DNA of 64,000 nucleotides from a bacterium (GTDB taxonomy: Bacteria; Oederibacteriota; PGYV01). The DNA lies in assembly GCA_029565735.1 (NCBI GenBank), contig JAKQNO010000057.1:1-64000 (forward strand). Direction: 5' to 3'. Shown piece by piece: positions 33,542 to 41,799 of the stretch. The notes under the pieces were generated by a model. It had not been told where the DNA came from, ran no database searches, and saw nothing but the letters and a program-made list of their open reading frames with translations. The translations under genes were made by a program, and so were the position numbers. Position 1 is the first letter of the stretch. Each line of letters begins with the position of its first letter.

Positions 33542-33835
33542 TTATTGTGCCGCAGGCGGTTTACCTGTCATTACTTCAATAAGTTCCTTGCCGGGTTTGA
33601 ATTTTACAACTTTCTTTGCCGGAACTTCAACTTTTTCGCCGGTTTTGGGATTTCTGGCAAGCCTTCCTTTTCTTTCTTTAACCGAAAAAGAACCAAGGCC
33701 TGTAACGGAAATCTTTGTGCCTTCCTGAAGAGCGTCCTGGGCTATCTTTACAAACTGATCCAGAACCTTTTCAATGTCTTTTTTCGGAAGCGCGATGTTC
33801 TCACCAATCTTGTCAACAATCTCAATTTTAGTCAT
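33542..33835 (-). CDS. HU-family nucleoid protein
   Basis: 97 residues, the usual HU/IHF size: MTKIEIVDKIGENIALPKKDIEKVLDQF start, GLGSFSVKERKGRLARNPKTGE for the DNA-clasping arms, VVKFKPGKELIE at the end. It bends and packages DNA as a dimer. A near-perfect promoter (33869-33897) and strong ribosome site (AAAGGAGG) predict high expression. Confidence 0.95.
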   Translation of the reverse strand: MTKIEIVDKIGENIALPKKDIEKVLDQFVKIAQDALQEGTKISVTGLGSFSVKERKGRLARNPKTGEKVEVPAKKVVKFKPGKELIEVMTGKPPAAQ

Positions 33836-33868
33836 AAATGAATTACCCTCCTTTAAGCATTTTTTAAA

Positions 33869-33904
33869 TTATAATATAAAACCCCTTATAAGTCAAGGGT
33901 TTTA
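33869..33904 (-). promoter_or_regulatory. HU promoter, overlapping an inverted repeat
   Basis: TTGACT (33892-33897) and TATAAT (33869-33874), 17-base spacing, minus strand. The sequence AAAACCCCTT...AAGGGTTTT (33879-33904) spans the spacer and -35, and could double as a weak terminator for coaD or an operator. Confidence 0.7.
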
Positions 33905-33969
33905 TGGCTTGATATGCTTAAAACAGGGATAGCCCTATAAAATAAGGAAAAAACAGAGAGACGCAAGTA

Positions 33970-34452
33970 TTACCTTGAAAATTTCAGTTTAAGGGCTTTA
34001 GTTACATGGGCAGGCACAAACAATTCTGTTTTTCCCCCATAAACCGCAATTTCTTTAACGGCAGACGATGAGATATAAAGGTATTTTTCATCCGGCATCA
34101 GATATATCATTTCCGCTTCAGGATTAAGCTTTTTATTTAAAAGTGCAAGCTGAAATTCGTATTCAAAATCAGAAATTACCCTTATTCCCCTTATAACAAG
34201 GTTTCTTCCCGTGCTTTTAAGGTAATCCGCCAGCAAGCCGGAATAACATTCAACCTTTATGTTTTTTATGCCTTTAACAGCTTTTTTTGCCATTTCTACG
34301 CGTTCTTCAACGCTGAAAAGCGGTTTTTTATGCTCGCTTTTGGAAACAGCAATAACTACCGTATCAAACATTTTTGAAGCCCTTTTTACAATATCTATAT
34401 GCCCGTTGGTTATCGGGTCAAAAGTCCCGGGATAAACCGCTGTCTTTTTCAT
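33970..34452 (-). CDS. coaD: Phosphopantetheine adenylyltransferase
   Basis: 160 residues: GTFDPITNGHIDIV (HxGH-type nucleotidyl motif near the N-terminus), VIRGIRVISDFEYE, and YLYISSSAVKEIA (ISSSxVRE-type). CoaD transfers AMP to 4'-phosphopantetheine, the fourth step of coenzyme A synthesis. Length is typical (about 160). It lies 9 bases after the folD stop, transcribed the same way, so the two are probably in one operon although metabolically unrelated. Confidence 0.95.
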   Translation of the reverse strand: MKKTAVYPGTFDPITNGHIDIVKRASKMFDTVVIAVSKSEHKKPLFSVEERVEMAKKAVKGIKNIKVECYSGLLADYLKSTGRNLVIRGIRVISDFEYEFQLALLNKKLNPEAEMIYLMPDEKYLYISSSAVKEIAVYGGKTELFVPAHVTKALKLKFSR

Positions 34453-34461
34453 TCTTACCTC

Positions 34462-35304
34462 CTATTTTATGCCCTGCATTTTATACGCTTCAAGCGTGTT
34501 TTTCATAAGCATAGCCCTTGTCATCAAACCTACCCCGCCGGGAACCGGTGTAATGAAAGAAGTTTTTTCTTTTACGTTTTCAAAGTCAACATCACCGCAA
34601 AGTTTTCCGTTTTCATCCCTGTTCATCCCGACGTCAATTACAACAGCACCCTGTTTAACCATATCAGCTTTTACGAATTTAGGCCTTCCTATTGCCGCGA
34701 CAAGTATGTCTGCTTTGGATGTAATTGAAGGTAAATCAACTGTCCTTGAATGGCATATTGTAACCGTGGCGTTTTCCTGAAGAAGCAAAATAGCCATGGG
34801 CTTTCCCACAATATTGCTTCTGCCTATAACCACGGCATTTTTTCCCTTTATTTCACAGCCCGTGCTTTTTATCATTTCTATACAGCCGCTTGGCGTGCAG
34901 GCCGCAAGGCACTTGCTGCCGGTTAAAAGCCTGCCGGCGCTGTTATACGTAAAACCATCCACGTCTTTTAACGGGTCTATTGTATTTGTTATAAGTTCTT
35001 CATTAAGGTGTTCCGGCAGCGGAAGCTGAACAAGTATGCCGTTAATTTCCTTTCTTTCATTCAGTTTTTTGACAAGGGCAATAACTGTTTCCTGCGCAGT
35101 GTCAGCACCAAGCCTGTGAATTTCAGACAGAAAACCCACTTCCTGCGCGTCTTTTTCTTTGCCGCCGACATAAACTTTTGACGCGGGGTCTTCTCCGACC
35201 TGAATTACAGCAAGGCCGGGTTTTATTTTTAATCCTTTTACATGTTCCCTGATTTCTTCTTTTATCTTTGCCGCAAGTATTTTACCGTCAATAATATTGC
35301 CCAT
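34462..35304 (-). CDS. folD: Bifunctional methylenetetrahydrofolate dehydrogenase/cyclohydrolase
   Basis: 280 residues: [14 protein letters not shown] with the catalytic Lys, [40 protein letters not shown], and [16 protein letters not shown]. It converts methylene- to formyl-tetrahydrofolate with NAD(P), supplying one-carbon units for purine and formyl-methionine synthesis. Size and motifs are normal. First gene of folD-coaD. Confidence 0.96.
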   Translation of the reverse strand: MGNIIDGKILAAKIKEEIREHVKGLKIKPGLAVIQVGEDPASKVYVGGKEKDAQEVGFLSEIHRLGADTAQETVIALVKKLNERKEINGILVQLPLPEHLNEELITNTIDPLKDVDGFTYNSAGRLLTGSKCLAACTPSGCIEMIKSTGCEIKGKNAVVIGRSNIVGKPMAILLLQENATVTICHSRTVDLPSITSKADILVAAIGRPKFVKADMVKQGAVVIDVGMNRDENGKLCGDVDFENVKEKTSFITPVPGGVGLMTRAMLMKNTLEAYKMQGIK

Positions 35305-35420
35305 GTTATTACCTCCGATTAATAATGGATAATTCTACAACAAATATGGATTAAAAGAAAATATTAATTTTTTCTTACATTTAGTCAGCGGCGGTTTTGT
35401 TTCCCGCCCATATAAAAACA

Positions 35421-35450
35421 AAAAGCCCCTTTTCAGGGGCTTTTTGTTTT
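35421..35450 (-). terminator. Bidirectional terminator after tRNA-Gln
   Basis: The stem AAAAGCCCC/GGGGCTTTT with loop TTTTCA is flanked by A and T runs. It ends the tRNA-Gln transcript. Confidence 0.8.
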
Positions 35451-35527
35451 TGGCTGCCGGGGCTGGGCTCGAACCAGCACATCCTCAGATTCAGAGACTG
35501 ATGCCTTACCAATTTGGCCACCCGGCA
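35451..35527 (-). tRNA. tRNA-Gln (anticodon CTG)
   Basis: The minus strand folds with acceptor TGCCGGG/CCCGGCA, discriminator G and encoded CCA (35453-35451). The anticodon arm TCAGT/TCTGA has loop CTCTGAA (anticodon CTG, decoding CAG) and the T arm is GCTGG/CCAGC. One T-T mismatch closes the anticodon loop. A TTGACT/TATATT promoter with 17-base spacing (35546-35574) precedes it. Confidence 0.92.
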
Positions 35528-35601
35528 ACCTGAAAAACGTAACAAAATATACCACTTAACCAATATCAAGTCAACACCAAACATATAAAACACCTTAAAA
35601 C

Positions 35602-35630
35602 TTGACATATGCTTTTGCTGTTGCTATATT
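35602..35630 (+). promoter_or_regulatory. Strong promoter of the outer-membrane barrel gene
   Basis: TTGACA (35602-35607) and TATATT (35625-35630) with 17-base spacing on the plus strand. It diverges from the tRNA-Gln promoter. Confidence 0.75.
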
Positions 35631-35665
35631 TTATCTTAAGGGAAATTAAAAAAAAGGAGGAATTC

Positions 35666-36442
35666 ATGAAAAAATTTTTATTGTCCGTTGCTTTATTATC
35701 TCTTTTTTCCATTCCGTCTTTTGCGCTGCTGCATGTGGGAGTAAGCGCGGGTTATGCCTATGCCAATATGGACCAGATGAACAATGCCTGGGAAACAGCA
35801 AAAGCTGACGCGCAGGCGGCAAGCCTGCCTTCAGAAGTACAGAAATTCGGCAATTCCATCTTTGTAAACGCGGATTTAGGGATTGGCCTGCTGCCTTTAT
35901 TAAACATAGGCCCAAGAGTCGGACTACAGTATGTACTGCCGGTAAAAAATTCGGTAACTTATATTAATCCTTTTAACACTTCTGAAACATTAACCACAGA
36001 AAACACTATTTCATCAATGCTTGTCCCCCTGGAACTTGGAGTTTCCGCAAATATCGGAATCCCTATGCTTCCCATTTCCGTCACAGTGGGCGGATATGCC
36101 GGGTATGGCCTTGCTTTTGGCCTTGACCAGACAAAAATCACTTCAAATGTATCGGGGACTCCGGAATTAAGTTATGCAGTGCCTTATGACGGCGGAGGTT
36201 TTATGGCGGACTTGTCAGCCGCTGTTGAATGGAATATCGTGCCGTTTATTAACCTTAGCTTAAACGCGGGTTACAGGTACGCGCTTATTGAAAACGTAAA
36301 TGTTACAAGCGAAGTAAAAGACCCTGTGTCCGGAAATGTCCTGATAAGCGCTGACGAACAGCTTACATCGCGTACGGGAGATAAAATGAAGGTGAACTAT
36401 ACAGGTTTTCTTGTGGGGCTTGGATTCAATATCAGATTCTGA
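35666..36442 (+). CDS. Outer-membrane beta-barrel protein 1
   Basis: 258 residues from ATG 35666 (AGGAGG 5 bases upstream; the frame extends to 35609 without ribosome site). Signal peptide KKFLLSVALLSLFSIPSFA, then alternating strands ending each with aromatic residues (LHVGVSAGYAYAN, ...GPRVGLQYVLPV, ...LSLNAGYRYALIENV, ...YTGFLVGLGFNIRF). The terminal Phe and strand pattern fit an 8- to 10-stranded outer-membrane barrel. The ligand or role is unknown. A strong promoter and tight terminator suggest an abundant monocistronic protein. Confidence 0.75.
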   Translation: MKKFLLSVALLSLFSIPSFALLHVGVSAGYAYANMDQMNNAWETAKADAQAASLPSEVQKFGNSIFVNADLGIGLLPLLNIGPRVGLQYVLPVKNSVTYINPFNTSETLTTENTISSMLVPLELGVSANIGIPMLPISVTVGGYAGYGLAFGLDQTKITSNVSGTPELSYAVPYDGGGFMADLSAAVEWNIVPFINLSLNAGYRYALIENVNVTSEVKDPVSGNVLISADEQLTSRTGDKMKVNYTGFLVGLGFNIRF

Positions 36443-36460
36443 TTATAAGTGAATCTTTTT

Positions 36461-36494
36461 TTAAAAGGGCGGCAATTTTCTGCCGCCCTTTTTT
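36461..36494 (+). terminator. Terminator after barrel gene 1
   Basis: The stem GGGCGGCA/TGCCGCCC (36467-36474, 36481-36488) is followed by six T. An A-rich left flank makes it potentially bidirectional. Confidence 0.85.
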
Positions 36495-36563
36495 ATTTAT
36501 TAATTTTGATTTTTACAGATTATTAATATATAATAATTAAAATAAACTTATGGAGGGTTATAA

Positions 36564-37409
36564 ATGAAAAGGACAACAATATTATCAGCGGTATTTTTAT
36601 TGCTTTTCCTGCCGGCTTTTGCAGCGGCAGCCGAATCGCTTCCGGTTGATGAAGATATTCAGACCGGTAAAATACAGCCGGCAGATACTGCTCCTGTTGA
36701 AGAGGAAAAAGAAGCAACCCAGGAACCCGAAGAACTTGATACAAAAGGCGCGGAACAGGGAGAGTCATCGCCCGCCCTTCCCGAAGAAGCAAGCAAATCA
36801 ATTTATTTTGGCGATGTGCGTTTTTTCGCCGGATATACAACGCTTAATATGTCTGATTACAATAAAGCAGCTTCAAGCGCGGGTATTCAGCAGTTAAAAT
36901 CAGGACTATTGGTCGGCGTTGACTTTGGAATTAAAATCCTTCAGTGCCTGTCAGCAGGGCCAAGGGTGGAATTTATTAAAGCTTATGCAGAAGGCGCCGG
37001 TACTCTTGATAAAGTTGACATTTCCCTTCTTCCGGTAATGGCGGGCCTGACTTACAGTTATTACCTTACAGATATTGATTTAATTGTTTCTGCCGGAGCT
37101 TACGCGGGTTATGCCTGGGCAAACGGCACTTTTGAAGAAAACGTGGGCGGAACCGCAAACGTGCCTGAACGTTCCGAGATTTACGGCGCTTCTTTTGCCG
37201 CTGATTTTGATTTAAGGCTTGATTATATGATTAATACGGCGCTGTCAGCCGGAATAACAGCCGGATACAGGATAGCAGACATAACATCAATGAAAGCAAA
37301 AGGCGCTTATATAGACAATGCCACAGTGGTTGATCCCGCGGACGGCAGCGACCTTGCTTTTGATTTCAGCGGCCTTGTTATAGGTGCCGGCGTTTCTATG
37401 AATTATTGA
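36564..37409 (+). CDS. Outer-membrane beta-barrel protein 2 with acidic linker
   Basis: 281 residues: signal peptide (RTTILSAVFLLLFLPAFAAA), an acidic Pro/Glu linker (about 25-75), then a barrel of the same kind as protein 1 (SIYFGDVRFFAGYTTL..., SAGPRVEFIKAY, LSAGITAGYRIADI, FSGLVIGAGVSMNY). The terminal Tyr and YGAS/GYR-type strand turns fit the same family. The linker may span the periplasm or bind peptidoglycan. A good SD (GGAGG) precedes it. Confidence 0.7.
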   Translation: MKRTTILSAVFLLLFLPAFAAAAESLPVDEDIQTGKIQPADTAPVEEEKEATQEPEELDTKGAEQGESSPALPEEASKSIYFGDVRFFAGYTTLNMSDYNKAASSAGIQQLKSGLLVGVDFGIKILQCLSAGPRVEFIKAYAEGAGTLDKVDISLLPVMAGLTYSYYLTDIDLIVSAGAYAGYAWANGTFEENVGGTANVPERSEIYGASFAADFDLRLDYMINTALSAGITAGYRIADITSMKAKGAYIDNATVVDPADGSDLAFDFSGLVIGAGVSMNY

Positions 37410-37432
37410 CACAATGCTGCAGGCTGTAAATA

Positions 37433-39085
37433 ATGGCGCTGTTTAAATCTGAAGAGGAAAAAAAACAGGAATACTTAAAAAGAGGCCTTGAATTTGAAAA
37501 TAAAAATGAAAATGACAGGGCGATAAAAGAATTTGAAAAAATTCTTAAAATGGACCCCTCTGACGAAGACGCCCTTTTCAACCTTGGTTTTATTTTTTCA
37601 GATATGCGCCAGTACAAAAACGCCTACGCGCTTTTTAAAAAACTTATTAACACCAATCCAAAACACGTGGAAGCTTATAACAGCCTTGGCCTTCTGTTCG
37701 CTCGGCAGGGCAAATACAGCGATTCCCTTTTAGTCTACCAGAAAGGGATTGAAAATAATCCGGATGCCGCATTGCTGTATAATAATATGGGCAACCTGCT
37801 TTATGACATGGGCCGTTACGAACAGGCCCTTATAAATTTTAAAAAAGCCGGCGAATTAAACCCCGCTTACACCGAAAGGTTTTACCACCTTGGCATTGAT
37901 TCATTTATCAAAGGCGGCGAGATTGACGAAGCGATATTAAAACTTGAAGAATCAGCCAAAAAGAACGTGAATAAAGCAAAGACAATGCATGACCTTGGAA
38001 TGGCGTACCTTGAAAAACATATGTATGACAAAGCCATAGCCTCTTTTAACCAGGCATTAACAATTGATTCCAACTATATCAGCGCTTATACAAACCTTGG
38101 TTACGCTTATCAGCACAAAGAAAGTTACATGCTGGCAGTAAAAGCGCTTGAACGCGCCGCGTACCTAAATCCAAAAAACGCCAAATTATACAATACTATC
38201 GGCCTTCTTTATGACAAAATGGGCAACCCGGATACCGCAATTAAGGCCTATAAAAAAGCCGTGGACCTTGATCCCGCTTATGCGAATGCCCATTACATGC
38301 TTGGTCAGATTTATCAGAACAGGGGCAATACGGATAAAGCCGTGGCTGAATTTACGAAACATGTCCGCATACATGAAAGCGGAGCCATGGTGGAAGACTG
38401 CATGCAAAAAATAGCGGAATTAAAGAAAATCACTTACGAAGAAGTGATTAAACAGCTAAACATGTACATTAAACCGCCGGAAGAAAAACACGCGCCGGAA
38501 CACAAAGAAATACCTGCGCAGAAACAGGCGGCAGCATCCCCTGCCCCTGTTGCCGCGCCGCCTGCAGAACCCGAAGCTGACAAAAGTGAATTTATGAAAA
38601 AAAACGGGGAGAAAGTAAGGCAGGAAAAGGCTGCCCGTATGGCGGAATTGGCGGCGTTTTCTCAGCCCGCGCCTGAAGCTGCCCCTGCGGAAAACAATTA
38701 TTACCTTCAGGTAATTGACAGCGGGCCGCAGTCCGTTGAACTTCCTTCATTTGAAGAATCAGCGCCTGTAAACACGGGTTTTATGCTGGAACCAACTATA
38801 GAGGTTATATCTCTTGAAGGCCCGTCAATATTTGAAGCGCCCCCCGCGGCTGCCAAACCGCCGGTGCAAAACGCCAATTATTTCCCGCCGGAAGCTTACA
38901 GGGAAACAATAATAAAAGCGATAGGTTCGGACGCTCCGCTTCCCACAGATTCCATGCCTGAATTTAATGAAGCAGCAGTGAAAAACAGGCGGCCTGATGT
39001 TAAATCTTCGGCGCCGGAGAAGCCGCCTGTTGTTAAAAAAAATAACGAACCCCCTCCGCCAAAAATTACGCGCAGTTTTTATTGA
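37433..39085 (+). CDS. Tetratricopeptide-repeat protein with Pro/Ala-rich C-terminus
   Basis: 550 residues. About ten TPR units occupy residues 15-330 (for example EDALFNLGFIFSDMRQYKNAY, ALLYNNMGNLLYDMGRYEQAL, AYTNLGYAYQHKESYMLAV). The rest is low-complexity, rich in Pro, Ala and Glu, probably unstructured. No signal or membrane segment is visible. TPR proteins scaffold protein complexes, and a partner cannot be named. It starts 24 bases after barrel gene 2 and is probably in the same transcript. Only a weak ribosome site is visible. Confidence 0.85.
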   Translation: MALFKSEEEKKQEYLKRGLEFENKNENDRAIKEFEKILKMDPSDEDALFNLGFIFSDMRQYKNAYALFKKLINTNPKHVEAYNSLGLLFARQGKYSDSLLVYQKGIENNPDAALLYNNMGNLLYDMGRYEQALINFKKAGELNPAYTERFYHLGIDSFIKGGEIDEAILKLEESAKKNVNKAKTMHDLGMAYLEKHMYDKAIASFNQALTIDSNYISAYTNLGYAYQHKESYMLAVKALERAAYLNPKNAKLYNTIGLLYDKMGNPDTAIKAYKKAVDLDPAYANAHYMLGQIYQNRGNTDKAVAEFTKHVRIHESGAMVEDCMQKIAELKKITYEEVIKQLNMYIKPPEEKHAPEHKEIPAQKQAAASPAPVAAPPAEPEADKSEFMKKNGEKVRQEKAARMAELAAFSQPAPEAAPAENNYYLQVIDSGPQSVELPSFEESAPVNTGFMLEPTIEVISLEGPSIFEAPPAAAKPPVQNANYFPPEAYRETIIKAIGSDAPLPTDSMPEFNEAAVKNRRPDVKSSAPEKPPVVKKNNEPPPPKITRSFY

Positions 39086-39166
39086 TTTTAGCCTGAATTT
39101 TTAATATTGCCATAGTCAATACCGCGTGATATTCTATAAAAACCAAAATACAGGAGGGCCGGCAAT

Positions 39167-39622
39167 ATGGGAACAGCCGCATTTTTGTCAGGGGCAAAAG
39201 GTTTTAAGGATTTAACCGCGCAGGACATAGAAGCATTGGACACAGTCTGCGCAGAAGAAATGTTTAAATCCAATGAAATCATATTCCCCGAAGAAGGGCC
39301 GGGGGATAAAATGTACATAATAAAATCCGGCTCCGTTAAGATAAACAAAAAGGTAAAAGGCCAGGAAAATACCATTGCCGTTTTAAACCCCGGGGAGTTT
39401 TTCGGAGAAATGGCGCTGCTGGACGGCATGCCGCGTTCCGCCGCGGCGAAATCCGCGGGCGATTCGGTTGTGGTTTCAATTTCACGCGATAAATACCTGA
39501 CACTGCGTCAAAAATATCCGCAGACGGCATTAAAAATTATTGATATCCTTGTGCGTGTTTTAAGCAATAGGCTGCGCCAGGCAAACAAAAATCTGGAAGT
39601 GATAACTTTCTGGATAGAATAA
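39167..39622 (+). CDS. Stand-alone cyclic-nucleotide-binding domain protein
   Basis: 151 residues. The CRP-type binding domain is complete: the phosphate-binding cassette reads GEFFGEMALLDGMPRSAAAK, with the Gly-Glu and Pro-Arg that contact the nucleotide. No C-terminal helix-turn-helix follows, only the long helix. So it is a sensor without its own DNA-binding part, and it may control the neighbouring ComM-like gene's partners or another protein. The AGGAGG site supports the ATG. Confidence 0.85.
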   Translation: MGTAAFLSGAKGFKDLTAQDIEALDTVCAEEMFKSNEIIFPEEGPGDKMYIIKSGSVKINKKVKGQENTIAVLNPGEFFGEMALLDGMPRSAAAKSAGDSVVVSISRDKYLTLRQKYPQTALKIIDILVRVLSNRLRQANKNLEVITFWIE

Positions 39623-39691
39623 AAGCATAAGAAACAAAAAAACATAGAGGGGCCAAAGCGTATAAATCCGTTTTGGTTACAGGTGGCAATT

Positions 39692-41236
39692 GTGTTAAGC
39701 AAAGTTAAATCCGCATCCATTTTGGGTATTGACGCTTATGAAGTGGAAGTTGAAACAGATATGACTTTTGGAATACCCGGTTTTTCCATCGTGGGCCTTC
39801 CCGACGTTTCCGTCAAAGAAAGCAAAGACAGGGTTAAATCCGCCATTACAAATTCAATGATAGAGTTCCCTCCAAACCAGAAAATTACGCTAAATTTATC
39901 CCCTGCTGACCGCAAAAAAGAAGGGCCTTCGTTTGACCTGCCCATAGCCATAGGCATTTTAGCCGCCTGCGGCACTTTAAATACCGCTAAACTTGAAAGT
40001 TATATGATTACAGGCGAGCTGTCGCTTGACGGCTCCATAAACTCCGTTAAAGGCGCTTTGTCAATGTCGCTTCTGGCAAAGAACCTTGGCTATAAAGGCA
40101 TAATAGTGCCTTTTGCCAATGCTGATGAAGCAGCTGTGGTTGAAGGCATTGATGTGCTTGCGGTGAAACACTTCAGGCAGGTTTTTGATTTTCTAAACGG
40201 CGAAATCACGCTTGACCCCCACGCGATTGATATTACCGAAGTGTTTTCCAGGGCTTCGGTTTACCACGTTGATTTTTCAGAGGTTAAAGGCCAGCAGCAT
40301 GTTAAGCGCGCGATGGAAATAGCAGCCGCGGGCGGGCATAATATTATCCTTATCGGGCCGCCGGGGTCCGGCAAGACAATGCTTGCGCGCAGATTCCCCA
40401 CCATTCTGCCGGAAATGAACCTTGCAGAAGCAATTGAAACCACAAAAATTCACAGTGTGTCAGGATATATGCGCGAAAAGACCGCGCTTATCGCAACGCG
40501 CCCTTTCCGCTCGCCGCACCATACAATTTCCGACGCGGGCTTAATCGGCGGCGGTGCGGTTCCGCGCCCGGGTGAGGTATCATTGTCCCATAACGGGGTC
40601 TTGTTTCTGGATGAACTGCCGGAGTTCAACAGAAACGTGCTGGAAGTTTTAAGACAGCCGCTGGAAGACGGCCACGTTACAATTTCACGCGCGGCAATTT
40701 CAATTACATATCCGGCAAGGTTTGTCCTGTTTGCAGCAATGAACCCCTGCCCCTGCGGTTATTCCACGCACCCGACAAAAAGCTGTTCATGCACGCCGGC
40801 TCAGCGGGAAAAATATATGTCTAAAATATCCGGCCCGCTTCTGGACAGGATAGATATTCATGTGGAAGTGCCGGTTGTGGAATATAACGACCTTGCATCA
40901 AAAGCAGAGGCGGAAACTTCGGCGTCAATACGCAAGCGCGTAAACACCGCGCGCAAAACGCAGGAAAAAAGGTTTGAAAAATCAGGGGTTTTCTTTAACG
41001 CGCATATGGGGCCGCGGCACACAAGGAAATTCTGCCAGCTGGACAATGATTCGCAGGCATTATTAAAAACAGCAATTGAAAATCTTGGTTTGTCCGCCCG
41101 CGCGTATGACCGCGTGTTAAAAGTATCACGCACAATAGCGGATTTGGAAGGCGCGGAAAATATCACTTCCACCCACATTGCGGAGGCAATTCAGTACAGA
41201 AGCCTGGACAGAGAGCATTGGAAAGTGGGGATATAA
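39692..41236 (+). CDS. comM: YifB/ComM-family Mg-chelatase-like AAA+ ATPase
   Basis: 514 residues from GTG 39692 ([20 protein letters not shown] start, AGGTGG site). The family has an N-terminal S5-like domain ([16 protein letters not shown]), a Walker [15 protein letters not shown] (about 225), Walker [16 protein letters not shown] (about 305) and the zinc-type [15 protein letters not shown] (about 350). ComM acts as a helicase in branch migration during natural transformation. Its last codons overlap the next gene by one base. A divergent copy of its 3' end is at 43312-43425. Confidence 0.93.
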   Translation: MLSKVKSASILGIDAYEVEVETDMTFGIPGFSIVGLPDVSVKESKDRVKSAITNSMIEFPPNQKITLNLSPADRKKEGPSFDLPIAIGILAACGTLNTAKLESYMITGELSLDGSINSVKGALSMSLLAKNLGYKGIIVPFANADEAAVVEGIDVLAVKHFRQVFDFLNGEITLDPHAIDITEVFSRASVYHVDFSEVKGQQHVKRAMEIAAAGGHNIILIGPPGSGKTMLARRFPTILPEMNLAEAIETTKIHSVSGYMREKTALIATRPFRSPHHTISDAGLIGGGAVPRPGEVSLSHNGVLFLDELPEFNRNVLEVLRQPLEDGHVTISRAAISITYPARFVLFAAMNPCPCGYSTHPTKSCSCTPAQREKYMSKISGPLLDRIDIHVEVPVVEYNDLASKAEAETSASIRKRVNTARKTQEKRFEKSGVFFNAHMGPRHTRKFCQLDNDSQALLKTAIENLGLSARAYDRVLKVSRTIADLEGAENITSTHIAEAIQYRSLDREHWKVGI

Positions 41237-41793
41237 TGGGATTAGACAACAATAAAATCATACTTCCCCACGGCGGGTATCAGAAGTTAAAATCATTTCA
41301 GATGTCGGAGATTGTTTATGACGCAACTGTTAAATTTTGTGAAAGATTTGTAAGTAAGTTTTCACGGACAACAGACCAGATGATACAGGCAGCCAGAAGC
41401 GGCAGGCAGAATATCGCCGAAGGCAGCATGGCGTCGGCTGTATCCAAAGAAACAGAGATTAAGCTGATTGGCGTTGCACGCGCCAGCCTTGAAGAATTGC
41501 TGTTGGATTACCAGGACTATCTGCGCCAGAACGGAATGATACTGTGGGATAAGGCCAACACCGCAGCTTTACAGGTGCGCGCCCTGGGAAGCGCGCCTGA
41601 TAGGTCCTATAAGTCCTATAGGACCTATATTGAAGGCACTGCAGAGACCGCTGCCAACACCGTTATCTGCCTTATTCACCAGACAAACTACCTGCTTGAC
41701 CGGCAGTTAAAACAATTAGAAGAAGCCTTTGTCAAACACGGCGGATTAAGGGAAAGAATGTATCAGGCAAGGCAAAAAGAGAGACAGAGATAG
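41236..41793 (+). CDS. Four-helix-bundle (S23/avd-like) protein with in-frame 9-bp repeat
   Basis: 185 residues from ATG 41236 (one-base overlap with comM; GTGGGG site). The helical protein has TVKFCERFVSKFSRTTDQMIQAARSGRQNIAEGS typical of the four-helix-bundle S23 family, then a second half ending ETAANTVICLIHQTNYLLDRQLKQLEEAF. Residues about 121-131 (DRSYKSYRTY) are coded by the 9-base repeat at 41599-41630. The units keep frame because 9 is a multiple of 3. These proteins are named from their occurrence in 23S intervening sequences, and their cellular function is uncertain. There is no rRNA here. Confidence 0.85.
   Translation: MGLDNNKIILPHGGYQKLKSFQMSEIVYDATVKFCERFVSKFSRTTDQMIQAARSGRQNIAEGSMASAVSKETEIKLIGVARASLEELLLDYQDYLRQNGMILWDKANTAALQVRALGSAPDRSYKSYRTYIEGTAETAANTVICLIHQTNYLLDRQLKQLEEAFVKHGGLRERMYQARQKERQR
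41599..41630 (+). repeat. 9-bp tandem repeat inside a coding gene, copy 2
   Basis: On the reverse strand it reads ATAGGTCCT, ATAGGACTT, ATAGGACCT, related (26 of 30) to the intergenic copy at 30141-30170. Each unit encodes a three-residue motif (RSY, KSY, RTY) in the four-helix-bundle protein. Confidence 0.8.
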
Positions 41794-41799
41794 AAATTT

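Noticed and set aside
33879-33904. Plain terminator of coaD
   Set aside because: It has a bulge, lacks a strong T-run, and coincides with the HU promoter elements, which are close to consensus.
35609-35665. 19 extra residues before barrel protein 1
   Set aside because: They overlap the promoter -10 region. The AGGAGG site points to 35666.
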